A DNA stretch of 64,000 nt, from NCBI RefSeq assembly GCF_900141735.1, contig NZ_FQYO01000004.1, positions 124,001-188,000 of the forward strand. Reading direction: 5' to 3'. The position numbers and the translations under genes are program-made. Shown here one piece after another: positions 45,105-54,821 of the stretch. Positions within the stretch are counted from its first letter, which is position 1, and each line of letters begins with the position of its first letter. Below the pieces are notes generated by a model, which was given only the letters and a program-made list of their open reading frames with translations, had not been told where the DNA came from and did no database searches. The stretch is from Wenxinia saemankumensis (lineage in GTDB: Bacteria; Pseudomonadota; Alphaproteobacteria; Rhodobacterales; Rhodobacteraceae).

Positions 45105-46024
45105 CCGCCTCGCTCCATCAGCACGCTCACATGCGCCCGGACGCCATCGGCCAGGGCATCGAGGTCATAGCCGCCTTCGAGCAGGGAGACCACCTTGCCG
45201 CCGCAGACCCGCTCGGCCATGTCGCAGATCGCCCCGGTCACCCACTGGAAGTCCGAGGTCCGAAGCTCCAGCGAGGCGAGCGGATCGTCCCGGTGCGCGT
45301 CGAACCCGGCCGAGATCACGATCAGCTCCGGCCGGTGCGCCTCGACCCGCGGCAGGATGCGCTCCCAGGCGGCGCGGAACGCCGTGGACCCGTCGCCCTC
45401 GCGCAGGGCGACGTTGATCACGGTCCCGTGCGGTCCGCTGTCCGAGGGATCCCCGGTCCCGGGATAGAGCGGCATCTGGTGGGTCGAGGCGAAGAGGATC
45501 CGGGGATCCCCCTCGACGAGATCCTGCGTGCCGTTGCCGTGATGAACGTCGAAATCGAGGATCGCGACCCGGGACAGCCCGTGATGGTCGAGCGCGTGCA
45601 GCGCCGCGATCGCCGCGTTGCCGAGGAGGCAGAAGCCCATCGCCGTCTCGCGCTCGGCATGGTGGCCGGGCGGGCGCATCGCGCAGAAGGCATTGTCCGC
45701 CTCGCCCCCCAGCACCGCGTCCACAGCCCGCACCGCCGCCCCCGCCCCGCGCCAGGCCGCCGCGAGCGTGCCGGGCGACATGTGCGTGTCCGCGTCGAGC
45801 GAATGCCACCCCTCCTCCGGCGCGGCCGCGCGCAGGCTCTCGACATAGGATTTCGGATGGGCCCGCAGCAGGTCGTCCTCCGCCGCCATCGGCGCGGCGA
45901 GGCGCAGAAGGTCCATGTCCTCCAGCGCCTCCATCACCGCGTCGATCCGGGCGAGCTGTTCGGGATGGCCCGGCGGGGTGACGTGACCGGCGGAATCGGG
46001 ATGCGAGATCAGGGCGGTGCTCAT
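45101..46024 (-). CDS. Histone-deacetylase-like amidohydrolase
   Basis: Class II HDAC/acetylpolyamine amidohydrolase-type zinc hydrolase of 307 residues. The active-site blocks are [20 protein letters not shown] (paired histidines), [13 protein letters not shown] (metal-binding Asp/His) and [16 protein letters not shown], with the GGYD loop near the end. ATG 46024 starts a normal family N-terminus ([19 protein letters not shown]). It leads the operon with xseB, ispA and dxs. Substrate in bacteria unproven. Confidence 0.92.
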   Translation of the reverse strand: MSTALISHPDSAGHVTPPGHPEQLARIDAVMEALEDMDLLRLAAPMAAEDDLLRAHPKSYVESLRAAAPEEGWHSLDADTHMSPGTLAAAWRGAGAAVRAVDAVLGGEADNAFCAMRPPGHHAERETAMGFCLLGNAAIAALHALDHHGLSRVAILDFDVHHGNGTQDLVEGDPRILFASTHQMPLYPGTGDPSDSGPHGTVINVALREGDGSTAFRAAWERILPRVEAHRPELIVISAGFDAHRDDPLASLELRTSDFQWVTGAICDMAERVCGGKVVSLLEGGYDLDALADGVRAHVSVLMERGG

Positions 46025-46390
46025 GGCGGGAGCAAAGACAATTCCCCGCCCGGGGACAAGGCGGCTCACGGTCCGCGACCACGCGCCTCCGCCGGGCGGT
46101 GCGGGAACGGGGGGGCGGCCACCGGCGGGACGCGCGGCCCCGCCCCGCGACGCCGGCCCGGCTCCCCCCCTTTTCGCGGCGCTTGCCGCCCCCCCCTGTC
46201 CCGCAGCCCCGGGGGCCGACCCGCGGTCCGCCGTCCGGCGCCCCCCCAACCCCCGAAATCCGCGCCGTCCGCCCGCGATCCATGCCCCCGGCATCCCCCG
46301 GGCCGACGTCCCCGCCCGCCCCACGGGCCTTCCCCCCCGGTCCACGCCTCCACCCGTCGCCTCGCGTCCCTGCCGGGCGCACGCCCTCCC
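46025..46390. other. Intergenic region upstream of the HDAC-led operon
   Basis: A stretch of GC-rich DNA with many CCCC runs, part of a 650-base divergent gap. Must contain the promoter of the isoprenoid operon, but no clear -35/-10 boxes were seen. No gene called. Confidence 0.4.
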
Positions 46391-46415
46391 CTTCGCAGGG
46401 TCGCAAATACCGTCC
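46391..46415. repeat. Intergenic repeat, copy C (short)
   Basis: CTTCGCAGGGTCGCAAATACCG matches the first 22-25 bases of copies A and B but not their hairpin part. It is the only copy in a divergent rather than convergent gap. Confidence 0.55.
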
Positions 46416-46635
46416 GTCCCCTCCGCCCCGCGCCTCCGCCGGGTCTGCCCCCGTCCGCCCCGGGGACCGGCCGATACGGGACGGCGGGCGGGGCGACGGC
46501 GTCAGCCGAGCGCCGGCCGGCGACCGTCCCCGGGGGCCGGCCGCGGATCGGCCGCAACACATCCGCGCGATCCGGGCCCCGAGCAGGGGCCGGGCCGGCC
46601 CGGGCCATTGCGCCTCGCGGGCCGACTTGTCATTC
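46416..46635. other. Rest of the divergent gap, no gene seen
   Basis: GC-rich, no repeat or RNA recognised. Frames here continue into the ThuA gene but code arginine/proline-rich sequence and are not credible as its N-terminus. Confidence 0.35.
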
Positions 46636-46665
46636 CACATCGGAACATCACGGCACATCAGGAAC
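46636..46665 (+). promoter_or_regulatory. Direct repeat upstream of the ThuA-like gene
   Basis: CACATC-GGAAC (46636-46646) recurs as CACATCA-GGAAC (46654-46665), 18 bases apart, ending 12 bases before the start codon. The local A+T content is raised. It may be an operator or part of the promoter; unproven. Confidence 0.25.
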
Positions 46666-46677
46666 GGGACCAGCACC

Positions 46678-47460
46678 ATGACGATCCGCGCGACGGTCTG
46701 GAACGAGTACCACCACGAACAGACCAACAGGACGGTGGCCGACATCTATCCGGACGGCATCCACGGCACGATCGCCGCGGCGCTGCAGGCCGCCGGGATC
46801 GAGGCCGCGACCGCCACCCTGCCCGAGCCCGAGCACGGCCTGACCGAGGAGCGTCTGGCGCAGACGGACGTCCTGCTCTGGTGGGGCCATGCCAGGCATG
46901 GCGATGTGGACGACGCTATCGCCCAGCGCGTGGCCGAGGCGGTCTGGGCGGGGATGGGCCTCATCGTCCTCCATTCGGGGCATTTCTCCAAACCCTTCAA
47001 GAAACTGATGGGCACGCCCTGCAACCTGACCTGGCGCGAGGCGGGCGAGCGCGAGCGGATCTGGCTGACCGCGCCGAACCACCCGATCGCGGCCGGCGTG
47101 CCGAACCCCTTCGTGCTCGAGAACGAGGAGATGTACGGCGAGCCCTTCGGCATCCCCGAGCCCGAGCAGACGGTCTTCGTCAGCTGGTTCCAGGGCGGCG
47201 AGGTCTTCCGCTCCGGCGCCTGCTGGACCCGCGGCGCGGGGAAGGTGTTCTACTTCCGCCCGGGCCACGAGACCTATCCGACCTACCACGATGCGAACGT
47301 GCTGAAGGTCATCGCCAACGCGGTCGAATGGGCCTACAACCCCGCCGCGCGGATCGCCGATCCCAACGCGGCGCCGAACGTGCCGGTCGAGAGCGCGCCC
47401 GAGAAGATCGAGCGCCGCGGCAAGGGCCTCCACGCCGAGGGCGAGGAGGGCTTCCGGTGA
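46678..47460 (+). CDS. ThuA-domain (trehalose-utilisation-like) protein
   Basis: A glutamine-amidotransferase-like fold protein of 260 residues in the ThuA family, which is linked to sugar or sugar-acid catabolism. [14 protein letters not shown] opens it, then [32 protein letters not shown] and [15 protein letters not shown]. No signal peptide. It is coupled by GTGA to the Gfo/Idh/MocA gene, a pairing that recurs with ThuA proteins. Exact reaction unknown. Confidence 0.88.
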   Translation: MTIRATVWNEYHHEQTNRTVADIYPDGIHGTIAAALQAAGIEAATATLPEPEHGLTEERLAQTDVLLWWGHARHGDVDDAIAQRVAEAVWAGMGLIVLHSGHFSKPFKKLMGTPCNLTWREAGERERIWLTAPNHPIAAGVPNPFVLENEEMYGEPFGIPEPEQTVFVSWFQGGEVFRSGACWTRGAGKVFYFRPGHETYPTYHDANVLKVIANAVEWAYNPAARIADPNAAPNVPVESAPEKIERRGKGLHAEGEEGFR

Positions 47461-48515
47461 GCGGCCCCGTCCGCGTCCTGATCGTCGGCACCGGCGGGAT
47501 GGCGAGCGCGCATGCCAATGCCTATGCAGGGATGAAGGGGGTCAAGCTGGTCGGCGGGGTGGATACCAATCCCGGCCGCCGGCTCGACTTCCTCGCCAAG
47601 CACCGGCTGCAGCACGGCTTCGGCTCGCTGCAGGACGCGATCGAATGGGGCGAGTTCGACGCGGTGTCGAACGTCACCCCCGACGCCGTCCACCACCCGA
47701 CGACGATGCCCCTTCTCGGCGCCGGCAAGCACGTCCTGTGCGAGAAGCCGCTCGCCGAGAGCTACGGCAAGGCGGCCGAGATGGCCGACGCGGCCGAGCG
47801 GGCGGGCGTCGTGAACATGGTCAACCTGACCTACCGGAACGTCTCGGCCCTGATCCAGGCGCAAGCCATGATCGCGGCGGGCGAGATCGGCGAGGTCCGC
47901 CATTTCGAGGCGTCCTACCTGCAATCCTGGCTCACCCAGCCCGCCTGGGGCGAATGGAGCGAGGAGGACAAGTGGCTGTGGCGGCTGTCCACCGCGCACG
48001 GATCCAACGGGGTGCTGGGCGACGTGGGCGTGCACATCCTCGACTTCGCGACCTATGCCGCCGGCTCGGCCGGGGCCGAGGTGTCGTGCCGGCTGACCAC
48101 CTTCGACAAGGCGCCGGGCGGGAGGATCGGGGATTACACGCTCGACGCCAACGACAGCTTCGCGATGACCATGACGCTGCAGAACGGCGCCTCCGGCGTG
48201 ATCCACGGTTCGCGCTTCGCGACCGGGCACATGAACGACCTGCGGCTGCGGATCCACGGCACGCTCGGCGCGCTCGACGTGCGGGATACCAACCACATCT
48301 CCAGCCTCAAGGCCTGCATCGGCGACGACCGCCTCACCGCCACCTGGCGCGAGGTCGAGGCGCCCCCCGTCCCGACGAACTATGCGCGGTTCGTCGCCGC
48401 CGTGCGCGAGAAGGCGGTGGTGCTGCCCGATTTCCGGCGCGGGGCGGACCTGCAGAAGATCATCGACGCGGCGGTCGAATCGGATGCGGCGAAGGGCGTG
48501 TCGGTCACACTCTGA
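47457..48515 (+). CDS. Gfo/Idh/MocA-family oxidoreductase
   Basis: NAD(P)-dependent sugar or inositol dehydrogenase-like enzyme of 352 residues. The Rossmann loop is [17 protein letters not shown], and the catalytic-face EKPLAES motif and a [12 protein letters not shown] segment follow. It starts with GTG at 47457, overlapping the ThuA stop (GTGA). Probably acts on the same sugar as the ThuA protein; no transporter is nearby. Confidence 0.9.
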   Translation: MSGPVRVLIVGTGGMASAHANAYAGMKGVKLVGGVDTNPGRRLDFLAKHRLQHGFGSLQDAIEWGEFDAVSNVTPDAVHHPTTMPLLGAGKHVLCEKPLAESYGKAAEMADAAERAGVVNMVNLTYRNVSALIQAQAMIAAGEIGEVRHFEASYLQSWLTQPAWGEWSEEDKWLWRLSTAHGSNGVLGDVGVHILDFATYAAGSAGAEVSCRLTTFDKAPGGRIGDYTLDANDSFAMTMTLQNGASGVIHGSRFATGHMNDLRLRIHGTLGALDVRDTNHISSLKACIGDDRLTATWREVEAPPVPTNYARFVAAVREKAVVLPDFRRGADLQKIIDAAVESDAAKGVSVTL

Positions 48516-48583
48516 ACGGCGGTCGGCCCGCCCGGCTTGCACCCGGGGCGGGCCGGGCCGAACCTGCGGGGGATTTGAGAAGC

Positions 48584-50413
48584 GTGTCCTTTTCCCCCGT
48601 GCCCCGGACGCCCGCCATATTCTTCCATTCCGACGCGATCGAGGGCGCCGGCCGGGATCTCGTCGGCCGCCGCTCGGCGGGGAGCAGCTTCCTCGGGGGC
48701 TGGCTCGACCACGTGCCCGGCGACGTGCTGCGCTTCGTGGTCGAGGGCGACGGCCATGCCCGCGCCCTGCGCGCGGTCCTGGCGGAGCGGGGCGAAGGCC
48801 GCGCGGTCCGGATCAGCGCTGCCCACGACATCGCCGCGCTGCGCGAGGCGGGAACCGTGTTCTATCCCGGCCCCGGCTTCCAGGAGGCGCCGTGGATCCG
48901 GCAACGGATCGATCCGGCGGCCTATTCGCTCGTCGGCCTGACCCACACCGTGTCCACCCGGCGGGTGGTGAAGGGGCTGCACGAGCTGGTCTCGCAGCCG
49001 GTCGAGAACTGGGACGCGATCATCTGCACCTCGCGCGCGGTCCAGTCCGTGGTCGAGCGCCAGTTCGAGGTCGAGCGCGACTTCTTCGTCCGCCGCTTCG
49101 GCGCGACCCGGGTTCCCCTGCCGCGCCTGCCGGTCATCCCGCTGGGCATCGACACCGCCGCCTTCGCCCCCCGCCCCGGCGCGCGCGAGACCCTGCGCGC
49201 GCGGTTCGACGTGGCCGAGGGAGACGTGGTGGTGATGACCATGGGCCGCTGGTCGGTCCTCGAGAAGGCCAATCCCGTTCCGCTGTACCAGGCGGCCCGC
49301 CTCGCGGCAGGGCGAACGAAGACGCGGATCCATCTCTGGATCACCGGCTGGGCGAGCCGGAAGGAGGAGGAGGAAGCGATGCGCGAGGGCGCCGCCGCCT
49401 TCGCCGGCGACTGCCAGGTCGTCTTCCACGACGGGCGCGACGCCGAACTGCGGCGCGATCTCTGGGCCGCTGCCGACATCTTCACCCTGCCCGCCGATTC
49501 GATCCAGGAGACCTTCGGCCTCGTCCCGGTCGAGGCCATGGCCGCCGGCCTGCCGGTCGTCATGCCCGACTGGAACGGGTTCCGCGACACGGTGCGCCAC
49601 GGCGAGACGGGCCTGCTCGTGCCGACCGCGATGGCCGGGCCGGGATTCGGCGCCGGGATGGCGGCCCGGGCCCTCGACGGGCGGGACGGATATCTGCCCC
49701 ACCTCGCCGCCGTGCAGACCCACGTGGCGATCGACGTCGCCGCCTATGCGGACGCGCTGGCGCGTCTCGTCGCGGATCCCGGTATCCGCAGGCAGATGGG
49801 CGCGCGCGCGGCGCGGCACGCGGCCGACCGCTTCGACTGGCGGGCGGTGGTGCCGCTCTATCTCGATCTCGCGCGCGACCTTGCCGCCCGGCGGGAGGGC
49901 GCGCGCGCGACCACACCCGAGGGTCCGACCGGGGCGCGGTCCCCCGTCGAGATCGACGTCTTCGACCTCTATCGCCAGTATCCCGCCCGGCTCGTCGGAC
50001 CGGATGCCGTCTTCCGCCTGCTCTCGGTCCCGACGGAGGCGGAGGCCGCCGCGCTCGATCGCGCCAGCGGCCGGGCCCTCGCCAACCGGCTGACCCTGCC
50101 GACGGCCGTCCTGCCGCGTCTGCCCGCGATCTTCGGCGGCGCCCCGCGCGGCCTCGCCGAGATCGCGCGGGCGCTGTCGGTCCCGCCCGCCAAGGCCATG
50201 ACGCTGATGATGACACTGGTGAAGGCCGGCCATGCCGAACTCTGTCCGGTCCCGCACAGGCCGCCCGACGACATTCCCGATCCGGCGCCGGAGATCGGGG
50301 AGACGTCCGGGGCGGAGACCGGGTCCGTGACCGGGCCGGAGGCGGGTCCGGATCCGGCGCGGGTCCCCGCCGCGTCGCCAGCCGCCCCCGCCCCCGCCCC
50401 CGCCCCCCGATAA
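48584..50413 (+). CDS. GT4-family glycosyltransferase with an extra C-terminal region
   Basis: 609 residues. The GT-B fold shows a nucleotide-sugar site with ETFGLVPVE (E-x7-E) in the second Rossmann half, within IQETFGLVPVEAMAAGLPVV. After about residue 450 comes an additional region: an acidic and Pro-rich linker, a helical part with PPAKAMTLMMTLVKAGHAEL (winged-helix-like) and a low-complexity Pro/Ala tail. No signal peptide. GTG 48584 was chosen as the first codon of plausible coding sequence. It opens the cassette that leads into motB. Acceptor unknown. Confidence 0.83.
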   Translation: MSFSPVPRTPAIFFHSDAIEGAGRDLVGRRSAGSSFLGGWLDHVPGDVLRFVVEGDGHARALRAVLAERGEGRAVRISAAHDIAALREAGTVFYPGPGFQEAPWIRQRIDPAAYSLVGLTHTVSTRRVVKGLHELVSQPVENWDAIICTSRAVQSVVERQFEVERDFFVRRFGATRVPLPRLPVIPLGIDTAAFAPRPGARETLRARFDVAEGDVVVMTMGRWSVLEKANPVPLYQAARLAAGRTKTRIHLWITGWASRKEEEEAMREGAAAFAGDCQVVFHDGRDAELRRDLWAAADIFTLPADSIQETFGLVPVEAMAAGLPVVMPDWNGFRDTVRHGETGLLVPTAMAGPGFGAGMAARALDGRDGYLPHLAAVQTHVAIDVAAYADALARLVADPGIRRQMGARAARHAADRFDWRAVVPLYLDLARDLAARREGARATTPEGPTGARSPVEIDVFDLYRQYPARLVGPDAVFRLLSVPTEAEAAALDRASGRALANRLTLPTAVLPRLPAIFGGAPRGLAEIARALSVPPAKAMTLMMTLVKAGHAELCPVPHRPPDDIPDPAPEIGETSGAETGSVTGPEAGPDPARVPAASPAAPAPAPAPR

Positions 50414-50437
50414 ACGCCGCAACAGGAAGTGCCCGCC

Positions 50438-51238
50438 ATGGAATTCTCGGTCCGGTTCGACAACGCCCCCGGCACCCCGCCCCGGTCCGGCCCCGTCCAG
50501 GTCGGCTGGTTCCTGACCGAGGAGGCGGGCGCGGTGATCTACGATCCGCCAGAGCGGGTACGCTCGACCGAGCTCAACCGCACCCACGCCAAGTCGGCGT
50601 CGCGCTGCCCGGCCGTCATCAATCTCGAGAGCCGCTACTTCGTCATCAAGTGCCCGTTCGACATCAATATAGGCTTCGTCCGGGACGAGAAGGGCAAGCC
50701 CGGCCTGCGCAACCTGTCGGGCGAGGCGAGCGCGATCCGCGGCAACAAGCTGGGCCAGAAGCTGCACGTCACCAACGAGAGCGAGTGGCGGCGCAAGGAC
50801 GTGCCGACGATCCAGCTGTCGCTGCCCTACGTCTTCGTCTCTGACGAGCCCGTCTACATCAACCAGGTCTCGCCCTTCATGCATTACCGGCGCGAGCAGC
50901 TGCCGGGCACGATCTTCGGCGGGCGGTTCCCGATCAACGTCTGGCCCCGCCCCCTGATGTGGGCCTTCGAATGGGCGGATCCGTCGAAGCCGATCGTGCT
51001 GCGGCGGGGCGAGCCGCTGTTCTACGCCCAGTTCGAGACCTGGTCCCCCGACCGCCCCGTCACGGTGGTCGAGGCCGAGAAGACGCCCGAGCTGAAGGCC
51101 TATCTCGAGCACATCTCGGGCGCGGTGAACTACGTGAACCAGACCTTCTCGCTCTTCGAGGCGGCCGAGCGGGTGCGACCCGAGACGCTGGTCAAGCCGG
51201 TGCGCCGGCGGGGCGGCACGGGCGGCGCACCGGGATGA
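50438..51238 (+). CDS. Unrecognised 266-residue protein of the pre-motB cassette
   Basis: No family recognised. MEFSVRFDNAPGTP at the start, an ordered middle with CPAVINLESRYFVIKCPFDI and GTIFGGRFPINVWPRPLMWA, and a polar, Arg/Gly-rich end. Cytoplasmic, no membrane helices. AGGAAG (50423-50428) favours ATG 50438 over GTG 50429. The stop overlaps the next gene (ATGA). Situated between two glycosyltransferase-type genes, it may process or bind the sugar or the acceptor, but this is only from context. Confidence 0.75.
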   Translation: MEFSVRFDNAPGTPPRSGPVQVGWFLTEEAGAVIYDPPERVRSTELNRTHAKSASRCPAVINLESRYFVIKCPFDINIGFVRDEKGKPGLRNLSGEASAIRGNKLGQKLHVTNESEWRRKDVPTIQLSLPYVFVSDEPVYINQVSPFMHYRREQLPGTIFGGRFPINVWPRPLMWAFEWADPSKPIVLRRGEPLFYAQFETWSPDRPVTVVEAEKTPELKAYLEHISGAVNYVNQTFSLFEAAERVRPETLVKPVRRRGGTGGAPG

Positions 51239-52710
51239 GCGGCCGGGGTCCGGTCCCGGGGCCGACCCCCGGTCCCGCTCGCGTTGCCGCGTCCGGTCCC
51301 GGGCCCGCCGACGGTCCCGCCTCCGGCACGGCCGCCGGCCAGATGCCTCTGGCCGAGGCGCGCGCGGCGTCGGTCCGGGCCATCCAGGCCGGGCAACCGG
51401 CGGTCGCGCTCGACCTGATCGGCCGCATCCTGCAGGCCCGGCCGGACGATGCGCAGGCTCTGGCCAATCTCGGCGTCCTGTTCCGTCGCCAGGGCCGGGC
51501 CGACCTGGCGCGGATCGCCCAGCGCCGCGCGGTGGAGGCGGATCCCGGCAGCCGGATCGCCCGGGGAAACCTCGCCAATGCCCTTGCCGATATCGGCGAG
51601 ACCGAGGAGGCGCTGGCCCTGCGCCGCGCCCTGCTGGACGAGCAGCCGGGCGATCCCGCGCTGACCGCGATGATCGGCAAGTGCCTGCGGTCCCTGCGCC
51701 GCTTCGACGAGGGGATCGACTGGCTGCGGCAGGGGGTGGACCGCTTTCCCGACGATGCCGAGATGAGGATCCAGCTCGCCCTCACGCTGCTGGCCGCCGG
51801 CCGCTACGCCGAGGGGTTCCGCCTGTGGTCCGCGCGCTGGGAGACCGGCGAGCTGGCGCCGCGTCCCATGCCGGTCCCCGCCTGGGACGGCGCCACGTCG
51901 CTGGACGGCAAGCGGCTGCTGGTCGTGCCCGAGCAGGGCTTCGGCGACACCATCGCCTTCGCCCGGATGCTGCCCCGCGCCCGCGCCCTCGGCGCGCGAG
52001 AGGTCACCCTGCTGGTCAAGCCCCCCCTCGCCCGGGCCCTGTCACGGGTGGAGGGGGCGGATCGCGTCGTCACCGAAGAGCCGCCCGCCGGCGACTACGA
52101 CACCTGGTGCTACCTCATGGATCTCTGCGCCCCCCAGTTCGAGGCCGATCCCGCCGCGCCCCCGCCGACTCGCATCCACGTCCCGCAGGACAGCCGCGAC
52201 CGCGCCCGCGCGCTCGCCCGGCCCGCGGCCGACAGGATGCGCGTCGGGCTGGTCTGGGCCGGGTCGGTGACCTATCGCGGCGACCGCTTCCGGTCCTTTC
52301 CGCACAGCGCCTACTGGCCGCTGCTCGACCTGCCCGGAACGCGGTTCTACTCGCTCTACCAGGGGCCCCGCGTGGCGGAGTTCGAGGCCGACGGCACCGC
52401 CGCCCTGATCCACGACGTCGCCAGGACCGAGCGCGATTTCGCCGACAACGCCGCGATGATGCAGGAGCTGGACCTCGTCGTGACCACCTGCACCGTCACC
52501 GCCCATCTTGCCGGATCGCTCGGCGTGCCCACATGGATCCTGCTGCACTGGGACAGCTTCTGGATGTGGGGGGCGACGGGGGACCGCAGCCCGTGGTATC
52601 CTTCGGCCAGGCTGTTCCGTCAGGACCGGCCGCGCGACTGGGACGGCGTGATCGCGCGCGTCCGCGACGGCATCGCGGCCGAAACGGCCCGCAGAGGAAG
52701 GGCAGGATGA
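51235..52710 (+). CDS. TPR protein with glycosyltransferase-like C-terminal domain
   Basis: 491 residues. After a Pro/Gly-rich, probably disordered N-terminus (1-35) come about four to five TPR-like helical repeats (about 40-195; for example QALANLGVLFRRQGRADLA). A C-terminal GT9/heptosyltransferase-like half from about residue 220 has VVPEQGFGDTIAFARMLP, VGLVWAGSVTYRGDR and LGVPTWILLHW. Such TPR-GT proteins commonly modify flagellin or polysaccharides. It is coupled to the neighbours on both sides by 4-base overlaps. Confidence 0.82.
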   Translation: MSGRGPVPGPTPGPARVAASGPGPADGPASGTAAGQMPLAEARAASVRAIQAGQPAVALDLIGRILQARPDDAQALANLGVLFRRQGRADLARIAQRRAVEADPGSRIARGNLANALADIGETEEALALRRALLDEQPGDPALTAMIGKCLRSLRRFDEGIDWLRQGVDRFPDDAEMRIQLALTLLAAGRYAEGFRLWSARWETGELAPRPMPVPAWDGATSLDGKRLLVVPEQGFGDTIAFARMLPRARALGAREVTLLVKPPLARALSRVEGADRVVTEEPPAGDYDTWCYLMDLCAPQFEADPAAPPPTRIHVPQDSRDRARALARPAADRMRVGLVWAGSVTYRGDRFRSFPHSAYWPLLDLPGTRFYSLYQGPRVAEFEADGTAALIHDVARTERDFADNAAMMQELDLVVTTCTVTAHLAGSLGVPTWILLHWDSFWMWGATGDRSPWYPSARLFRQDRPRDWDGVIARVRDGIAAETARRGRAG

Positions 52711-53114
52711 AAGAGATACGCGTGCCGGTCTCGCCCGGCGAACTGATCGACAAGCTGACGATCCTGCGCCTCAAGGAGGAGCGGATCGAGGACGAGGCCA
52801 AGCTGGCCAATATCCGGCGCGAGCGCGCGGCCCTGCAGGCCGTGGCCGAGGAGGGGCTGCCGGACCACCCCGACCTCCCCGCGCTGGAGGACGAGCTCTA
52901 CGGCATCAACGCCCGGCTCTGGCAGGTCGAGGACGACATCCGCGCCTTCGACGCGCAGGGCTATTTCGGCCCCGACTACATCGCGCTCGCCCGGGCGGTC
53001 TACCAGACCAACGACCGCCGGGCCGAGGTGAAGCGGCAGATCAACCTCGCCCTCGGCTCGGACCTTCTCGAGGAGAAGAGCTATGCCGGCGAGGCCGGGC
53101 CCGGCGCCGCGTGA
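52707..53114 (+). CDS. DUF6165-like protein
   Basis: 135 residues. The N-terminal signature KEIRVPVSPGELIDKLTILR is followed by a long charged helical, coiled-coil-like region (about 20-120). I recall this family (DUF6165) as small proteins of unknown function near surface-glycan genes; I could not check it. It overlaps the TPR-GT gene (ATGA) and the FkbM gene (GTGA). Confidence 0.7.
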   Translation: MKEIRVPVSPGELIDKLTILRLKEERIEDEAKLANIRRERAALQAVAEEGLPDHPDLPALEDELYGINARLWQVEDDIRAFDAQGYFGPDYIALARAVYQTNDRRAEVKRQINLALGSDLLEEKSYAGEAGPGAA

Positions 53115-53893
53115 GCGGAGGCCCCGCCGACCGGCTGCGCGCCGGCCTCGCCGCGCTCGAGGAGGCCGAGCGCGGCCTCGTCGCAGCCCTCGGGCAGGAG
53201 CGCGGCCGCCGCCGGGGCGAGATCCACCGCCTGCTGCACGAGACGCGGCGCCACCGGCTGCCCGAGCGCTACCGCTATGCCAGCCAGGCCGGTCAGGACC
53301 ATGTCGTCGACCGCCTCCTCGGCGGCAGGACCGGCGGGACCTTTGCCGATATCGGCGGCTATGACGGGGTGACCGGGTCGAACACGCTGTTCTTCGAGGC
53401 CTGGCGCGGCTGGACCGGGATCCTGGCCGAGCCGGTGGAGGCGCAGCGTGCCGCCGCCGCGCGCCTGCGCCGCTGCCCCTGCCTGCCCTATGCCGTCGCC
53501 CCGCAGGACGGCACCGCCCGGTTCCTCGCCGTGACCGGCGGCTTCACCCAGATGTCGGGCCTTCTCGACAGCTACGAGAGCGGCCTGCTGGACCGGGTGC
53601 GCGCCGACCCCCGCCATGCCGAGGCCGAGATCGAGGTCGAGACCCGCACCCTCGATCGCCTGCTGACCGAATCGGGCCTCGACCATCCCGATTTCGTCTC
53701 GCTCGACATCGAGGGCGGAGAGGAGAAGGTGCTGGAAACCTTTCCCTTTTCCCGCCACAATGTGCGCGTCTGGGCGATCGAGAACAACACCGGCACCCCC
53801 CGCATCGGCGAGATCATGAAGGCGGCCGGCTACGTCCTCGCCGATTTCTGCGGACCCGATGAAATATGGCACCGCCCCGACCTTTCGGGGTGA
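53111..53893 (+). CDS. FkbM-family SAM-dependent methyltransferase
   Basis: 260 residues with a helical N-terminus (1-60) and a class I methyltransferase fold. FADIGGYDGVTGSNTLFF is the SAM-binding start, FVSLDIEGGEEKVLETF is the FkbM signature. These enzymes usually O-methylate sugars on surface glycans or glycosylated flagella. GTG start overlapping the upstream stop. It is the last gene before motB. Confidence 0.9.
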   Translation: MSGGPADRLRAGLAALEEAERGLVAALGQERGRRRGEIHRLLHETRRHRLPERYRYASQAGQDHVVDRLLGGRTGGTFADIGGYDGVTGSNTLFFEAWRGWTGILAEPVEAQRAAAARLRRCPCLPYAVAPQDGTARFLAVTGGFTQMSGLLDSYESGLLDRVRADPRHAEAEIEVETRTLDRLLTESGLDHPDFVSLDIEGGEEKVLETFPFSRHNVRVWAIENNTGTPRIGEIMKAAGYVLADFCGPDEIWHRPDLSG

Positions 53894-53913
53894 TTGAATC
53901 CGCCAAGGTTCCG

Positions 53914-53918
53914 TTAAC
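53914..53918 (+). promoter_or_regulatory. TTAAC half-site in the motB leader
   Basis: GTTAAC lies 52 bases upstream of motB. TTAAC is one half of the CtrA site (TTAA-N7-TTAA), but the other half here reads CCAA, so this is only a weak candidate. Confidence 0.25.
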
Positions 53919-53969
53919 CCCTGCCCCGCCATCCCGCTGCCCGGGTGGCGCAGGAAAGGTGGGACCAGC

Positions 53970-54788
53970 ATGTCGGCAGCGGCCAGCAACAGACCGATCA
54001 TCATCAAGCGGAAGAAGGTGTCCGGCGGCGACGGCCATCACGGCGGCGCCTGGAAGGTGGCCTACGCCGATTTCGTGACCGCCATGATGGCGTTCTTCAT
54101 GCTCATGTGGCTGCTCAACGCCACGACCGAACAGCAGCGCAAGGGGATCGCCGACTACTTCGCCCCCACGATCCCGATCAACCGGGTCTCGGGCGGGGGC
54201 GACGGCGCCTTCGAGGGGACGCTGCGCCTGCTGGCGGACGAGGGCGTGCTGGACGGGATCGGCGGTGCCGACGGCCCCGACGTGCCGGTGCCCATCGGCG
54301 CGGGCGCCACCGCCGACGAGGCCGCCGCTGTCGCCGCCCTGCGCGAGATCGAGCGGATGCTGGTCGGGGCGGGGGGCGAGAGCCTCGTCTCCGACCGGGC
54401 GCTGCGGCACGTCGTGACGCGGCTGACCGACGAGGGGCTGGTGATCGAGGTCTATTCGCTGCCGGGCGAGCCGATCTTCGCCCCCGGCACCGCCGAGCCG
54501 ACGGACCCCACGCGCGAGGTGCTGGGCATGGTGGCGCGGGTCGCCCGGCTGGTGACCAATCCGGTGCGGATCGAGAGCCACCTCGCCACCCGGCCGGTCA
54601 CTCTCGCCGACAACCCGGTCTGGGACCTGTCGCACGACCGCGCCGAGGAGGCGCGACTGCAGCTCGAGGCCGGCGGCATCGCGACGGCCCGGATCGAGCA
54701 GGTCGCCGCCAGTGCCGACCGCGAGCCCGTCACGGACGATCCGTCCGAGCCGCGCAACGAGCGGCTGCAGATCATCCTCGCGCGATGA
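53970..54788 (+). CDS. motB: Flagellar motor stator protein MotB
   Basis: 272 residues: a short basic N-terminus, then the plug aspartate D34 in AYADFVTAMMAFFMLMWLL at the base of a single transmembrane helix (about 35-53), and a C-terminal OmpA-like peptidoglycan-binding domain (about 150-270) with RIESHLATRPV and LSHDRAEEARLQLEAGGI. It anchors the stator to the cell wall. MotA is not in this window. It is followed by flgE after 106 bases. Confidence 0.94.
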   Translation: MSAAASNRPIIIKRKKVSGGDGHHGGAWKVAYADFVTAMMAFFMLMWLLNATTEQQRKGIADYFAPTIPINRVSGGGDGAFEGTLRLLADEGVLDGIGGADGPDVPVPIGAGATADEAAAVAALREIERMLVGAGGESLVSDRALRHVVTRLTDEGLVIEVYSLPGEPIFAPGTAEPTDPTREVLGMVARVARLVTNPVRIESHLATRPVTLADNPVWDLSHDRAEEARLQLEAGGIATARIEQVAASADREPVTDDPSEPRNERLQIILAR

Positions 54789-54821
54789 GCGGCGGGCGGG
54801 AAACGTCGCGCATTTTACGGG

